A DNA stretch of 12,623 nucleotides from Euperipatoides rowelli (GCA_003024985.2 PXIH01S0065138.1), one strand, 5' to 3'. Positions 1 to 8,367 are shown, counted from the stretch's first letter. The notes: a model not told the origin generated them from the sequence alone. Translations and numbers: made by a program.

Positions 1-165
1 AGCGACTCATCACGGTTTCTAACCTGAAGAAAAAAACTCCATTATAAATGCACCGGTCCATGCAGTTTCACCAATCTGATCTCCAAATGATACAAACAAC
101 TAACATCCTATTTAGTCCTGTCTAAAAATTGTAATAGTATTATTTAGAGCTCTGTTTATCCCCTA

Positions 166-171
166 TTTATT
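166..171 (-). promoter_or_regulatory. Candidate poly(A) signal AATAAA
   Basis: The plus strand reads TTTATT, which is AATAAA on the minus strand, about 110 bases downstream of the stop of the 280-543 exon. The spacing suits a short 3' UTR. The hexamer is common by chance in DNA this AT-rich, so it supports the exon call rather than standing alone. Confidence 0.35.
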
Positions 172-279
172 TTAGTTGGTCTTGACCAGTATAAAGTTTG
201 TAATGGTGCCCCGCACTAAGACAGTCCTGAACTGAGCAATTGCGGGTTCCTTTAAGATTATTTTGGATAAGGTTGGCTG

Positions 280-543
280 TTATTTCCCCATCTGGTCAAC
301 AAAAGTTTCAGGAAAAACACTGTTTATATAATAATTATAAGCTCTTTGATAGTTTTTTTTAAAAGCTGCCTGGGCATATGGATAGCAATATAACAATAAT
401 GGAATACACTTAAGAGATTTTCCGATGCAAGATGATGTTATGACTCGATCTCCCACCTCTTCTGTTATTGCTGGTGCGATAACTCCAATGGTTGATTTTT
501 GCCTTATCACTCTTGCAATGTGATAATGGCTGACAACATTATC
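280..543 (-). CDS. Probable 3'-terminal coding exon of an unrecognised spliced gene
   Basis: On the minus strand an 87-codon frame runs without a stop from a splice-acceptor-like TGCAG|G (AG at 545-544) to a TAA at 282-280. It enters in phase 0 with Asp-Asn-Val-Val and ends Phe-Val-Asp-Gln-Met-Gly-Lys. The composition looks like real protein: Trp-free, with mixed charged and aromatic residues, a short hydrophobic patch (KCIPLLLYCYPYA, about residues 45-57) and a Tyr/Asn-rich stretch near the end. Codons are clearly less A/T-biased than the flanks. An AATAAA poly(A) signal lies about 110 bases past the stop, which fits a last exon. No ATG opens the frame, so a 5' exon would have to lie to the right. 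I do not recognise the family and assign no function. Alternative: a retrocopy or transposon fragment, though no frameshift is seen. Confidence 0.55.
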   Translation of the reverse strand, partial: DNVVSHYHIARVIRQKSTIGVIAPAITEEVGDRVITSSCIGKSLKCIPLLLYCYPYAQAAFKKNYQRAYNYYINSVFPETFVDQMGK

Positions 544-1431
544 CTGCACATTTTAACACAAAGACATAGATCGAATATAACTGGTTTCTCTCACTTTTTT
601 TTAATGAAATGCTGTTAGGTATCCATAGATTATTTGAACAATTCCATTTATTGCCGATGGTGGTAATTCAGGCAAGGAAAATCATTATCATTTAGCTATC
701 TCCTCTCACTGAAGTTTTTTAATGCTTCCCTTTAGGCTGTCAAAATTCAACTGACTTCTTCCCTGCTCAAAAAGTCCCAACTCCTCTTTCCATTTGTTGG
801 TCTTCTTTTCCCATGTTGCCTTTTCAAATGTTTTCAGGGTTTTTCCCCTCTGTATGTTTCATTATCTACATGTCTCTGGGAAAGTCCCTTTTTAGATTTC
901 ACTTAAGTAATTTGCTTGGCCATTGTCCAAATATAAATTAGGCATTTGTCTAATTTAAAGAAAATAAATAATAAATGTTCTGATTTCCTTTAGTACTAGC
1001 CTACATATGATTTTGTAATGGCTGAATGCTTTTTTTTTAAATTTTTTACAATAATTACTTTGTTTGTGATAAAAATATATTTATAATGGAAATATTACTA
1101 ATAAAATTATTTAGAAATAATATAAAATATTCTGCTTATATTATATAATATACCGTATACCATTATATACACACACATGTTAAAATTGTTTTAATAATAT
1201 ATTAAAACTACTACATTTGTTAGGCCTAAATTCTGGTTTTCACCGATCAGTTCAAATGTTATTGGCCTTCAGTATTGGCTGTCTTCTGGAGACTGGATCA
1301 GGTTATCTCTGGAGCAGAGAATTTAGAAAGATTAACAGGTGGGATATCAAGTGATATCGCATATCAAAAAGTCATTTTTTTTAACTTAGCAGGATTTATC
1401 TATTGGTTAGTTTTAAAGTAGTTTTCAATTG
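544..1431. other. Intron or flank of the minus-strand gene; no firm gene
   Basis: If the 280-543 exon is real, this is its upstream intron. The stretch becomes very AT-rich from about 960. The only coding-like part is minus-strand 858-709, an open frame of 50 codons rich in Lys and Glu (for example WEKKTNKWKEELG) that ends at a TGA overlapping a donor-like CA|GTGAGA. Spliced at that site it would enter the 280-543 exon in the wrong phase, so I do not join them. Nothing else is recognisable. Confidence 0.4.
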
Positions 1432-1440
1432 TTCAGTTAG
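1432..1440. repeat. Left target-site duplication of SINE A copy 1
   Basis: TTCAGTTAG at 1432-1440 is repeated exactly at 1779-1787, on either side of the SINE. A 9-bp direct repeat flanking an A-tailed tRNA-like element is the usual mark of LINE-mediated insertion. Confidence 0.75.
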
Positions 1441-1696
1441 GATTTTTTTTTTTTTTAAATAAATTTGAAACTATTTTATTTACAGTATATACAATGTTTT
1501 TCTTGTATTGGTTTTTACAATCTTCTTCAAACCGGATACAGCAATGATGTCCTGTTCATGATCAGCTCATAGTCCGCCATAATTCCATTTCTCTTCGGAA
1601 AATTCTATAATATAGAGATTCATAATTAGCTTAAATCCCTGGAGCCGTACGATGATGAAAGAAAATTCCATCATCCCTCAGCTCCGGGGCTGCCCA

Positions 1697-1707
1697 GGAA
1701 TCGAACC
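1697..1707 (-). promoter_or_regulatory. Pol III internal promoter, B box
   Basis: GGTTCGATTCC on the minus strand matches the tRNA B-box consensus exactly. It corresponds to the T-loop of the ancestral tRNA and would recruit TFIIIC together with the A box at 1755-1765. Confidence 0.8.
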
Positions 1708-1754
1708 TACGAACCCCTTATATGCACAGCTCCACAATCCAGCAGCAGCCTTAA

Positions 1755-1765
1755 CTGCTGGACCA
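1755..1765 (-). promoter_or_regulatory. Pol III internal promoter, A box
   Basis: TGGTCCAGCAG on the minus strand fits the A-box consensus, corresponding to the D-arm of a tRNA. It sits about 13 bases inside the SINE 5' end, as expected for a tRNA-derived element. Confidence 0.65.
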
Positions 1766-1778
1766 CTGAAGCTGTACC

Positions 1779-1787
1779 TTCAGTTAG
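1779..1787. repeat. Right target-site duplication of SINE A copy 1
   Basis: Exact second copy of TTCAGTTAG, directly abutting the tRNA-like 5' end of the SINE. Confidence 0.75.
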
Positions 1788-4231
1788 AAATGTTCCAACT
1801 TTCATTGCTACAGGGAAATATATATTATATATTATTTATTTCAGCATGCTCCACAGTCTAAGTCTGTTATCTAAGATTATGGTGGTGAAGGCATTCAAAA
1901 CTTGAATTACTTTTTATCTCTCTATTATTCCCATTTATATGACTGAAGATGTTTCTGGGCTTTATTAAGAAATTTAGCAAATAGTTTTTCTTGAATGATA
2001 ATGTTTATTACAATTAATAATTCTTGGTTTCTCATTCATATTACAATGGATAATATTAAATTTGACTCATGTTATAAACCTCATTCAGCCTACACTCTAT
2101 CTTTCTCTCTTCCCTCTCATTTTATGTAATTTCTATGTGATGCTTTCTAACCTTATTACAAAATCTTCAAGGAATTTCGAGATAAAATTGAAGTCATTCA
2201 GTAACCAATATTTTTTTTTGTAAAAAAGACACAAAATTCACAAGAGCATCCATTGTAAAATTTATTGTATGGACCCAAGAAAAATTACAATAAATTTAGT
2301 GCTTTTATCAAATGTATAATTATTTATCCTTCAATCCATTTAAATTCAAATACATTTACTTTCCAGTAAACTCTTCATGGCCAGGTAACACCATAATAAT
2401 GGTCTAAAAGCTGAAACAAACCAACTTAGTTTACATTTCTTAACAATATTATTATAATAGTGAGAATTAGTTATTTTTAAAGAGATAAAACATATCAGAA
2501 TATAATATAATAATTATAAACTATCACTATTCTGTTTTACTTTAATCCTTATTTTTTATGTTTAAGCAAAGAACAATTAAATGGATTATTGTGTATTATT
2601 GCTATTAGTAAAACTGATAGTATCATTACACTCAAACAAAAAGGTTCTAATCTAGACAGCTTTACCTGTTTATTATAGTCGCCAGTAGCCTAATAAGGGC
2701 AAAAATAAATAACATATCATGATGTACAGATCATTTTTAGAAATATTTGCAAATTCATTACAAGAAAATAAAATAAATTTATTCATATTCTATCTGCTTG
2801 TTATTAGATATTGAATTGTTTTATGATATCTTTAGTCATTTAATTTGTCCAACTCCCATAAGAATTACTAATGGAAAAAAAAACTAAGAGACCTAAAATT
2901 TTCTAAGAACAAGGCAAATGAAACCTGACTTTACATTGATCATCTCATGTAATATGTAAAGTTTGGTAAGTAACATTTAAAGAAGGTTGGTTTATTATTT
3001 GATTTGGTTCCTCTCAGATAAACAAGATAAAAGTTACTTATTACTAAAATATCATCAGGGATGGGGGGTGTATATAATGTATCTGCACACTATTGTTAAT
3101 TATAATTTTTTAATAGCCCTCTCTCTTTTGTGAAATTTTCAATTTTACATTTTGTAAATTTGGTGACTCTAAGGGTTAAAAGAGTTAACCTTATATTTTT
3201 CATTGAAAAGCACAAATCCATTATTGATGAATATTTTTAAGATGTTTTCTTCCTTAATTCTAAATTAATTCTATTTAATACTGTTTAATAAAATCTTTTA
3301 TAATGTTCATTTTATATTTAGAAATCATTGTCAATTTTTCAGTCAAATCATTTAAAATACCTTATAAAAGATAAAATACACACCATTTGATTTTTTTTTT
3401 TTTTTAATATAACAAGTAAGCAAGCTTTTAATACAAGAAGTATTTTTCTTTCTGTTGACCTTCTATACGTCTCATTAGTTTTAATTGATGTTCAGGAAAT
3501 ACTTCTATTTATTCTATTCTACCTCTTTAGGAATAAGGAGACAGAAAAAAAAAACTTTATTATAGAAAAGCTTTTACAGCAAAATGTTTACTAGAAAAAA
3601 GAATTCTGGAAATGAAATAATATCTAGAAAAATCTGTAGAATAAACTATCCATTAACAATTATGATGCCTGTCAGAGAATTTGTAAAATGAACTATATAA
3701 TATACTATTAACATTAGGACTATGTTAGATGATTTGTAGAATAAATGATATGTCATTAATCATTATATGATTGTGTGAATTAATAAATATATTCCATGTA
3801 GTGTTATTGAATCTGTTGAACAACAGCCTAGAAGAATAATGCTAAATCATTTTCATGAGTGCTAAAATCATGAAAAAAAAATCTGAAAACTTATGAATGC
3901 TATATTATAATCTGATTGAGGTAAAGAGTAGATAGTGGCAGGCATGGGGGGGGGGGGTAGAAGTAGTAATGATAAAAAATTTCAAGCATCCAGGAAGGAA
4001 TGTGATAATAAATTGTTAAAACTTTATGATTTTTTATCAAAAGCTTTAAAATCACATAATATATAAGAGAACCTATATATAATTAAGCTATTTAAAATTA
4101 GCATATCATTTATATAAAAATGGTAGCCACATTCGGACTAAGTATTCTAATTAGGATAAGTTTATTTTGGAAAAGTGTTAATTTTATTTTTTTACAAAAA
4201 AAATACCTGTTTATACTTCTGATGGAGTATG
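1788..4231. other. AT-rich non-coding stretch, no gene recognised
   Basis: About 2.4 kb of AT-rich sequence in which all frames are broken by stops. It holds short homopolymer runs, including a T run near 3391 and a run of 12 G at 3946-3957. There is a degenerate repeat near 3635-3770, and a bulged inverted repeat around 3170-3193 (TAAGGGTTAA / TTAACCTTA). I see no exon, RNA gene or recognisable transposon here. Confidence 0.5.
3635..3770. repeat. Degenerate tandem repeat of about 50 bp, roughly three units
   Basis: Units starting near 3635, 3682 and 3735 each open with TGTA(G/A)AAT-like sequence and continue with an ATTAA(C/T)-containing segment. The units are strongly diverged and so AT-rich that some of the similarity may be compositional. 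Confidence 0.3.
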
Positions 4232-4438
4232 GAAGAGAAATGGAAATATTTTGGGCATGTCTTGAGAGGATCTGCAAGAATTAGACTAGTAACATTACTA
4301 GACGGATGGACAGAAAGGGGAAATAACAGAAGACTAAGTATATAATGGCTGGATGAACTTAAGGACTGGACTAACATTGCAGAATGCTTAGCTTAGTATT
4401 CCAAAGAATAACATAAAATAGAAATCTTTGGTCACTCA
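4232..4438 (+). pseudogene. Broken C-terminal fragment of a non-LTR reverse transcriptase
   Basis: In the frame starting at 4232 the translation begins EEKWKYFGHVLRG. About 20 residues later come LLDGWTERGNNRR, a stop, and then WLDELKDWTNIAECLA. This order matches the conserved tail of many non-LTR ORF2 proteins: a (K/R)xxxFGHxxR motif, a basic G-K-R-x-x-GR-type segment, a W-x-D-x-(I/L)-K segment and an A-rich helix before W-K/R-x-L. The frame has stops after LSI, after ECLA and further on; the closing segment (SLVTHERKHSP) continues in another frame at about 4427. No RT core is seen upstream, so only the 3' end of an old insertion remains. The minus-strand frame at 4192-4377 is its shadow. 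Clade is uncertain. Confidence 0.6.
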
Positions 4439-5542
4439 TGAGCGCAAACATTCCCCTCAGAAAACACATCCAATTGTGATTTTAATTATCCAAGTAGAAA
4501 ATCATTACTAATTACACTAAAGTGTTTGATTGTAAAGTTTTGATTTTCAAAGCTACTGATATTATTTTCCATTGTGGTCTTTGTTAACACTGTCAGCTAA
4601 AATTATTTGCAAATTTTTTGTTGAACATTATGTCTGTCTAAATTAAATATTATTAAATTCAAAATTGAAAAACAATGGTTTCCTTAATAGATAGGTAAAT
4701 AAGCCAATATGTTTTGTTGTTGTTGTTTTAAATGGAAGAATATCATAACTTTTTCTGTAAAATGATGTTAATTTCTTTTGATAGGAAATAAAATAATAGA
4801 CAAAGTTTTACTATAAAATTTAATTTGTTTCTAAACATAGGAATGAATAAGAATTGATGTTGTAGTGATAAGCTTAAGCTTATGTCTAACTTCAAAACTT
4901 TAAAAGGAAATAATAAAAAATATAACAGGAGGCTAGAGTGGGGTCAGTAGAGAGGGATTATCTGCACCTAGCTAGCTCTTACTTTATCCCACCTCTATGT
5001 TATAAACAATTGAGATGCAGAAAATGACTGGAGGGGAGTCTTCTCTGTGAGGGGCACTGTAAATTGGACAAACCATAACCTAGGAGAATAAGTATATATT
5101 TATCAATGGATGGAAAGAATAAGCTTGGACATTAGCAATAGAGAGCACTATTAAGCAGTATACGAATGATAAACAATTCTCTAATCTATAAAGCCATAAA
5201 GTAAGGATAGATACCTGCTGTCTAAGACAATGAGGAATATGCTGGCAATCACTAGCTCGTTGTCAGCTGCATAAACATTAACATGAAGTATAGTTAATAA
5301 ATAAGAGAGTTTGATGTTTTAATACATCAGGATCTTACAATCTTAAGAGGATAGCTTAGTATGATCCAAAAAATGGATAAATAATTGTACTAGGTTATAG
5401 GGGAATTGACTGCTCCAGGTCCCAAACAAGACTGGTTCAAAAGTTTATTCCTTTCTTTTATATCCTTTCCATAGCGGCATGGCTTGATGTACGAATATAG
5501 CATCATATTCAACTTTGTGCTGTTATGTTCGAAAAGGCAATT
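4439..5542. other. Non-coding stretch with two less AT-rich patches, unrecognised
   Basis: Mostly AT-rich with broken frames. The patches at about 4925-5075 and 5390-5540 are visibly richer in G and C than their surroundings and could be remnants of old transposons, but I cannot match either to a family. A 16-bp perfect palindrome lies at 4868-4883 and a short TTG-type run near 4713. No exon or RNA gene is supported. Confidence 0.4.
4868..4883. repeat. Perfect 16-bp palindrome
   Basis: ATAAGCTTAAGCTTAT equals its own reverse complement and contains two AGCTT/AAGCT motifs. The match stops at both edges. No functional role can be assigned. Confidence 0.6.
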
Positions 5543-5687
5543 AGGCAACAGTGTATCTTAATAATTAGTACGTTGTGGAATAGTGCTATCAGTTTATATG
5601 AGGATACTGTATTACATAAATATATAAATATATATTATGACAAGTAGATAAAAATATACAGTAAATATATTTTAATAATAATAAAAA
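5543..5687. repeat. Block A, first copy of a 145-bp exact duplication
   Basis: By direct comparison it is identical, base for base, to 6126-6270. It ends in TAATAATAATAAAAA, the same 15 bases that open block B here and at 9681. The two A copies are separated only by block B and a single N. Exact identity over AT-rich non-coding DNA points to an assembly overlap left in twice, or to a very recent duplication. Confidence 0.85.
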
Positions 5688-6124
5688 AAAAAAAATCTGT
5701 TACTTTTGACCTATAAAATGTTACATCTCAAGAAAGATTTAGAAATTGGCGAGTTTAATGTTTGATATGTGATTCAAAGAGAAAACTAAGTTTCTATTTT
5801 GTTTGATCACTATCTCCCTGTACATATAAATGAGATTGTTTTAAATTAAATGTAAAGAAGGCATTCCATGATTATTCTATCAATTTTATATGATAATTTT
5901 TTAAAACCTATCATTTCTCCATCTTTTAAATATACTACACCTGGAATTGATAATTTTTAATATGCTTTTAGTAGATGTTTATTTTTTTTTTAATTTTTCT
6001 GAAGGAACTGCGTATATATATGTATTTATTTACATATGTACATAATTCCCCCCCCCCCCTTCCTTTGTTATACAATCTTCTTTACCCGGATATGACAATG
6101 ATGCTCTTGCCGTTCACCCATAAT
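5673..6124. repeat. Block B, near-exact copy of 9681-10131
   Basis: It matches 9681-10131 over about 450 bases; the only difference I see is a C run of 12 here against 11 there. The copy includes LINE-derived sequence, the left direct repeat of SINE A copy 2 (here 5965-5979) and the 3' part of that SINE. It then stops at the N at 6125, before the tRNA-like head. A genuine insertion of either element would not copy the junction of both. See the misassembly finding. Confidence 0.9.
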
Positions 6125-6125
6125 N
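6125..6125. other. Single N at a probable contig junction
   Basis: The N falls exactly where block B stops matching 9681-10131 and block A' begins. It is probably a gap placeholder or unresolved join rather than a sequenced base. Confidence 0.7.
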
Positions 6126-6270
6126 AGGCAACAGTGTATCTTAATAATTAGTACGTTGTGGAATAGTGCTATCAGTTTATATGAGGATACTGTATTACAT
6201 AAATATATAAATATATATTATGACAAGTAGATAAAAATATACAGTAAATATATTTTAATAATAATAAAAA
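6126..6270. repeat. Block A', second copy of the 145-bp duplication
   Basis: Identical to 5543-5687. After it the sequence continues into unique DNA (TAACAAAAGG...), whereas the first copy continues into block B. The likely true path is a single A running directly into 6271. Confidence 0.85.
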
Positions 6271-6905
6271 TAACAAAAGGCACTATTAATACTTAGCCTC
6301 TTAACTTGTAACAATATAATTATTAGTTGACCTACATATTGCCATGTCCACTTTAGTCTTCTATATTCATACTTAGGGGGGTAGGGTAGAGAAAGGGGTA
6401 TAGTTAATTCATACCAAATATTATGTTACTAATAAATAAGTAGGCATTATGAACTTTGTACAGTATTAATTATGTTAATCCTTTTATGTTCAATTAGGCT
6501 ACATTTAGAAAATATTAATTTTCTATGATATAATCAACTGATCATGACACTACTGATTCTACTGTTTAATGCACCTTATACAAATCAAAAGATCTACGTA
6601 TTAAAAAAAGGTAACCAGATCTAAAATTAATTCATCAATACCAATTTATCAGACTTTCAATAAGAAATTTTGTTTACTGAGAAAATCTTTTAAAACCTAT
6701 AAAATTTCTTTACAACATATTGTAATGTCTCATCTACAGATACATTGCTTTTCTTAAAGAACTAATCAATATATTACAGGATCAAAAAGATAAACTTTAA
6801 TGTTTTAAAATTAATTAAGAATTTCGATTTAATAGCATACATTTTTTTACTGATAACAAAATGTTAGTTTATATGCACTTATTTTTTAATCTTAATATAA
6901 ATTAA
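6271..6905. other. AT-rich stretch, possibly the upstream part of the LINE
   Basis: No gene is clear. From about 6780 there are coding-like snippets in the frames used by the LINE below, but stops are frequent and no conserved endonuclease motif can be read. The left boundary of the LINE therefore cannot be placed. Confidence 0.35.
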
Positions 6906-8069
6906 TTGCAATCATTGAGTTTATATAAACAACATTTATCAGACAATTTTGACCATAACTTTCAATTTAATTTTAGTATTGAAAGTCATATTTATAAAGA
7001 ATTCAAAGATAGTAACAAACATGCTGGATCTGGACCAGATATGTTTCTTATAGAGTATATTAATATATTCATTCTTTCTTATTTCCCATTTTAAGTAAAC
7101 TGTTTAACAAATAAATACATACTTATGTTTAATTTTTTTTTTTAAACTATTGCAGTAAGTAAAACTGTAGATAAAAGCTATGCCAACTTCCATCCTATTT
7201 CTTTAATTGATTTAGATTCAATTAGAATTCTGTATAATAAAATTGTGAAATTTCTGAAAGATATATTTTTCTGCAGCAATTTGACATTAAGGATAAATCC
7301 ATACATGATTGTATTACTTATTTTAGTACTGCATTAAATTTTATAAAAAATAAAAAAAATAAAGGGTGGAACATTCACATTTTTTGACATAGAAAAAACA
7401 TTCTATAGCCTACTGTGAACCATTTATATTTAGTGAAATTATCAAAGCGTTTGGCATTACTTCAATATCATATGGTCTTATTAATTACATAATAAATAAA
7501 ATGATACATTGAAAATTGGAAATGTTGTCTTTGCTGGCATTCCTGTCAACAAGGGCATTTCATCAGTTTAATACTTTCCACACCAATATTTACACTCTAT
7601 TTTAATGTCTTATTATGTCAAATTAGAAGTGCTAATCTAGATTTTAATTTCAAATGGATTAATTGTTATATAGATTTAAGTTTTGTTAATGATGTAATTT
7701 TTATTAGAAATAGGCTATTAATGAAGTAAGAAATGTTTTAAATATTATTAATGAATTTTGTAACATGTTTGGAATTAAAATTAATGTCAATAAATCTGTA
7801 ATTCTTGATCCACTAATGTTAAAAGTTTTACCTGGAGTGGGTAAAAAATCTGCCCCAAAGTTTTTTGGTATTCCCTATCCATTCTTAGGAAATACAACAA
7901 AATAAACATTATTACTTTCTTAACTTTTTAGAAAAAAAAAAATGTTAAAAAAATGGATGTTAGTAATTTCACTTTGTTTCAGACAGTTCAAATTTTTAAT
8001 TTTTATTTTATACCAAAGTTGTCTTTTTTTTAACCGCACTTTAGATTTGACAAAAATTTTTTTAAATGA
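6906..8069 (+). pseudogene. Decayed LINE ORF2, reverse transcriptase region (part 1)
   Basis: RT-domain signatures appear in the expected order on the plus strand, broken by stops and frameshifts. First comes a GSGPDMFLIEY segment (7027-7059), like the S-P-G-P-D-G-F motif that opens non-LTR RTs. Next is FHPISLIDLD (about 7189), like Y-R-P-I-S-L, then DRKDKSIHD-like sequence and motif A as FFDIEKTF (7380-7403). A G-(I/V)-x-V-x-(K/R)-G-type segment follows near 7540. The YADD-box position reads FVND (7682-7693). Then a 60-codon open run (7723-7903) contains CNMFGIKINVNKSVIL and FFGIPYPFLGNT. The motif wording suggests an L1/Tx1-like clade, which is inference. An intact element would copy its own RNA by target-primed reverse transcription; this copy cannot. 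Confidence 0.8.
8060..8069. repeat. Left target-site duplication of the family-B SINE
   Basis: TTTTAAATGA here is repeated exactly at 8358-8367. It belongs to the LINE reading frame (Leu-Asn-Asp/Glu), and the LINE frame resumes in phase after the second copy. Confidence 0.8.
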
Positions 8070-8357
8070 TTTTTTTTATTTTATTTTTTTTAAATAAATT
8101 CCCCTCCAAAGGAGAAGAAATGTATTTTTTTTTTCTATTACTTAAAAATTCATTAAATACTACATGAGGCACAGGTTCCGTTTGATGTTAAGAAGGGCAG
8201 CGTACTTGGAAAAACCCAAAGTCAGCTGTTACAGTTAGGGAAAAAAAAGTGTTCCATAACTACCCCGGCCGGGGGTCTAACCTGTAACTTCTAGCATATG
8301 CCTTCGGTTTAGAGAGTCGAGTGATAACACCACTCATCCACGAAACCGAGACAGTTG
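8070..8357 (-). mobile_element. tRNA-derived SINE, family B, nested in the LINE
   Basis: Minus-strand element of about 288 bp with a tRNA-like head at 8357 and an A-rich tail at 8070. The head has an A box (TGGATGAGTGG, 8332-8322) and a B-box-like GGTTAGACCCC (about 8283-8273), one base off the usual GGTTCGANNCC in the core. The head resembles a type II (Ser/Leu-like) tRNA in its G-T-G-G-A-T-G-A-G-T-G-G start. A 12-bp palindrome CCCCGGCCGGGG (8263-8274) closes the tRNA-like part. The flanking 10-bp exact direct repeats make the boundaries firm. The body differs from family A, but the terminal tail (AATTTATTTAAAAAAA on the element's strand) is shared with family A copy 1. Confidence 0.85.
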
Positions 8358-8367
8358 TTTTAAATGA
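8358..8367. repeat. Right target-site duplication of the family-B SINE
   Basis: Exact second copy of TTTTAAATGA, directly beyond the tRNA-like 5' end of the SINE. Confidence 0.8.

Larger units (their letters stand above)
1441..1778 (-). mobile_element. tRNA-derived SINE, family A, copy 1
   Basis: Read on the minus strand, the element starts at 1778 with a tRNA-like head and ends at 1441 in an A-rich tail (the T run at 1443-1456 on the plus strand). A Pol III A box (TGGTCCAGCAG) lies at 1765-1755 and a perfect B box (GGTTCGATTCC) at 1707-1697, with 47 bases between them. The unrelated body follows the head. Direct repeats of 9 bp flank the element, so it looks complete at about 338 bp. The tRNA-like part also folds: 1637-1645 can pair with 1681-1689, and 1651-1657 with 1669-1675. 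A 69-codon plus-strand frame across it is a by-product of the reversed tRNA sequence, not a gene. Family A copy 2 at 9988-10354 shares head and body. Confidence 0.85.

Noticed and set aside
1685-1778. Functional tRNA gene
   Set aside because: The A and B boxes are present but a full cloverleaf with anticodon arm cannot be formed, and the sequence continues into a SINE body with an A tail and direct repeats.
1652-1861. 69-codon plus-strand frame
   Set aside because: It runs antisense through the tRNA-like head of SINE A copy 1; such frames are a common by-product of tRNA-derived SINEs.
3170-3193. Inverted repeat as a terminator or hairpin RNA
   Set aside because: The arms are short with a bulge, no gene lies beside it, and no T-run or promoter context supports a role.
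4192-4377. 61-codon minus-strand frame
   Set aside because: It lies antisense to the RT remnant at 4232-4438, whose plus-strand motifs are recognisable; the minus frame resembles nothing.
4868-4883. Palindrome as a transposon end or operator
   Set aside because: It is isolated, with no flanking duplication or partner copy, and short A/T-rich palindromes arise readily by chance.
5543-6270. Transposon insertion with a 145-bp target-site duplication
   Set aside because: Target-site duplications of that length are not expected for known elements, and the enclosed block is a partial LINE/SINE junction ending at an N.
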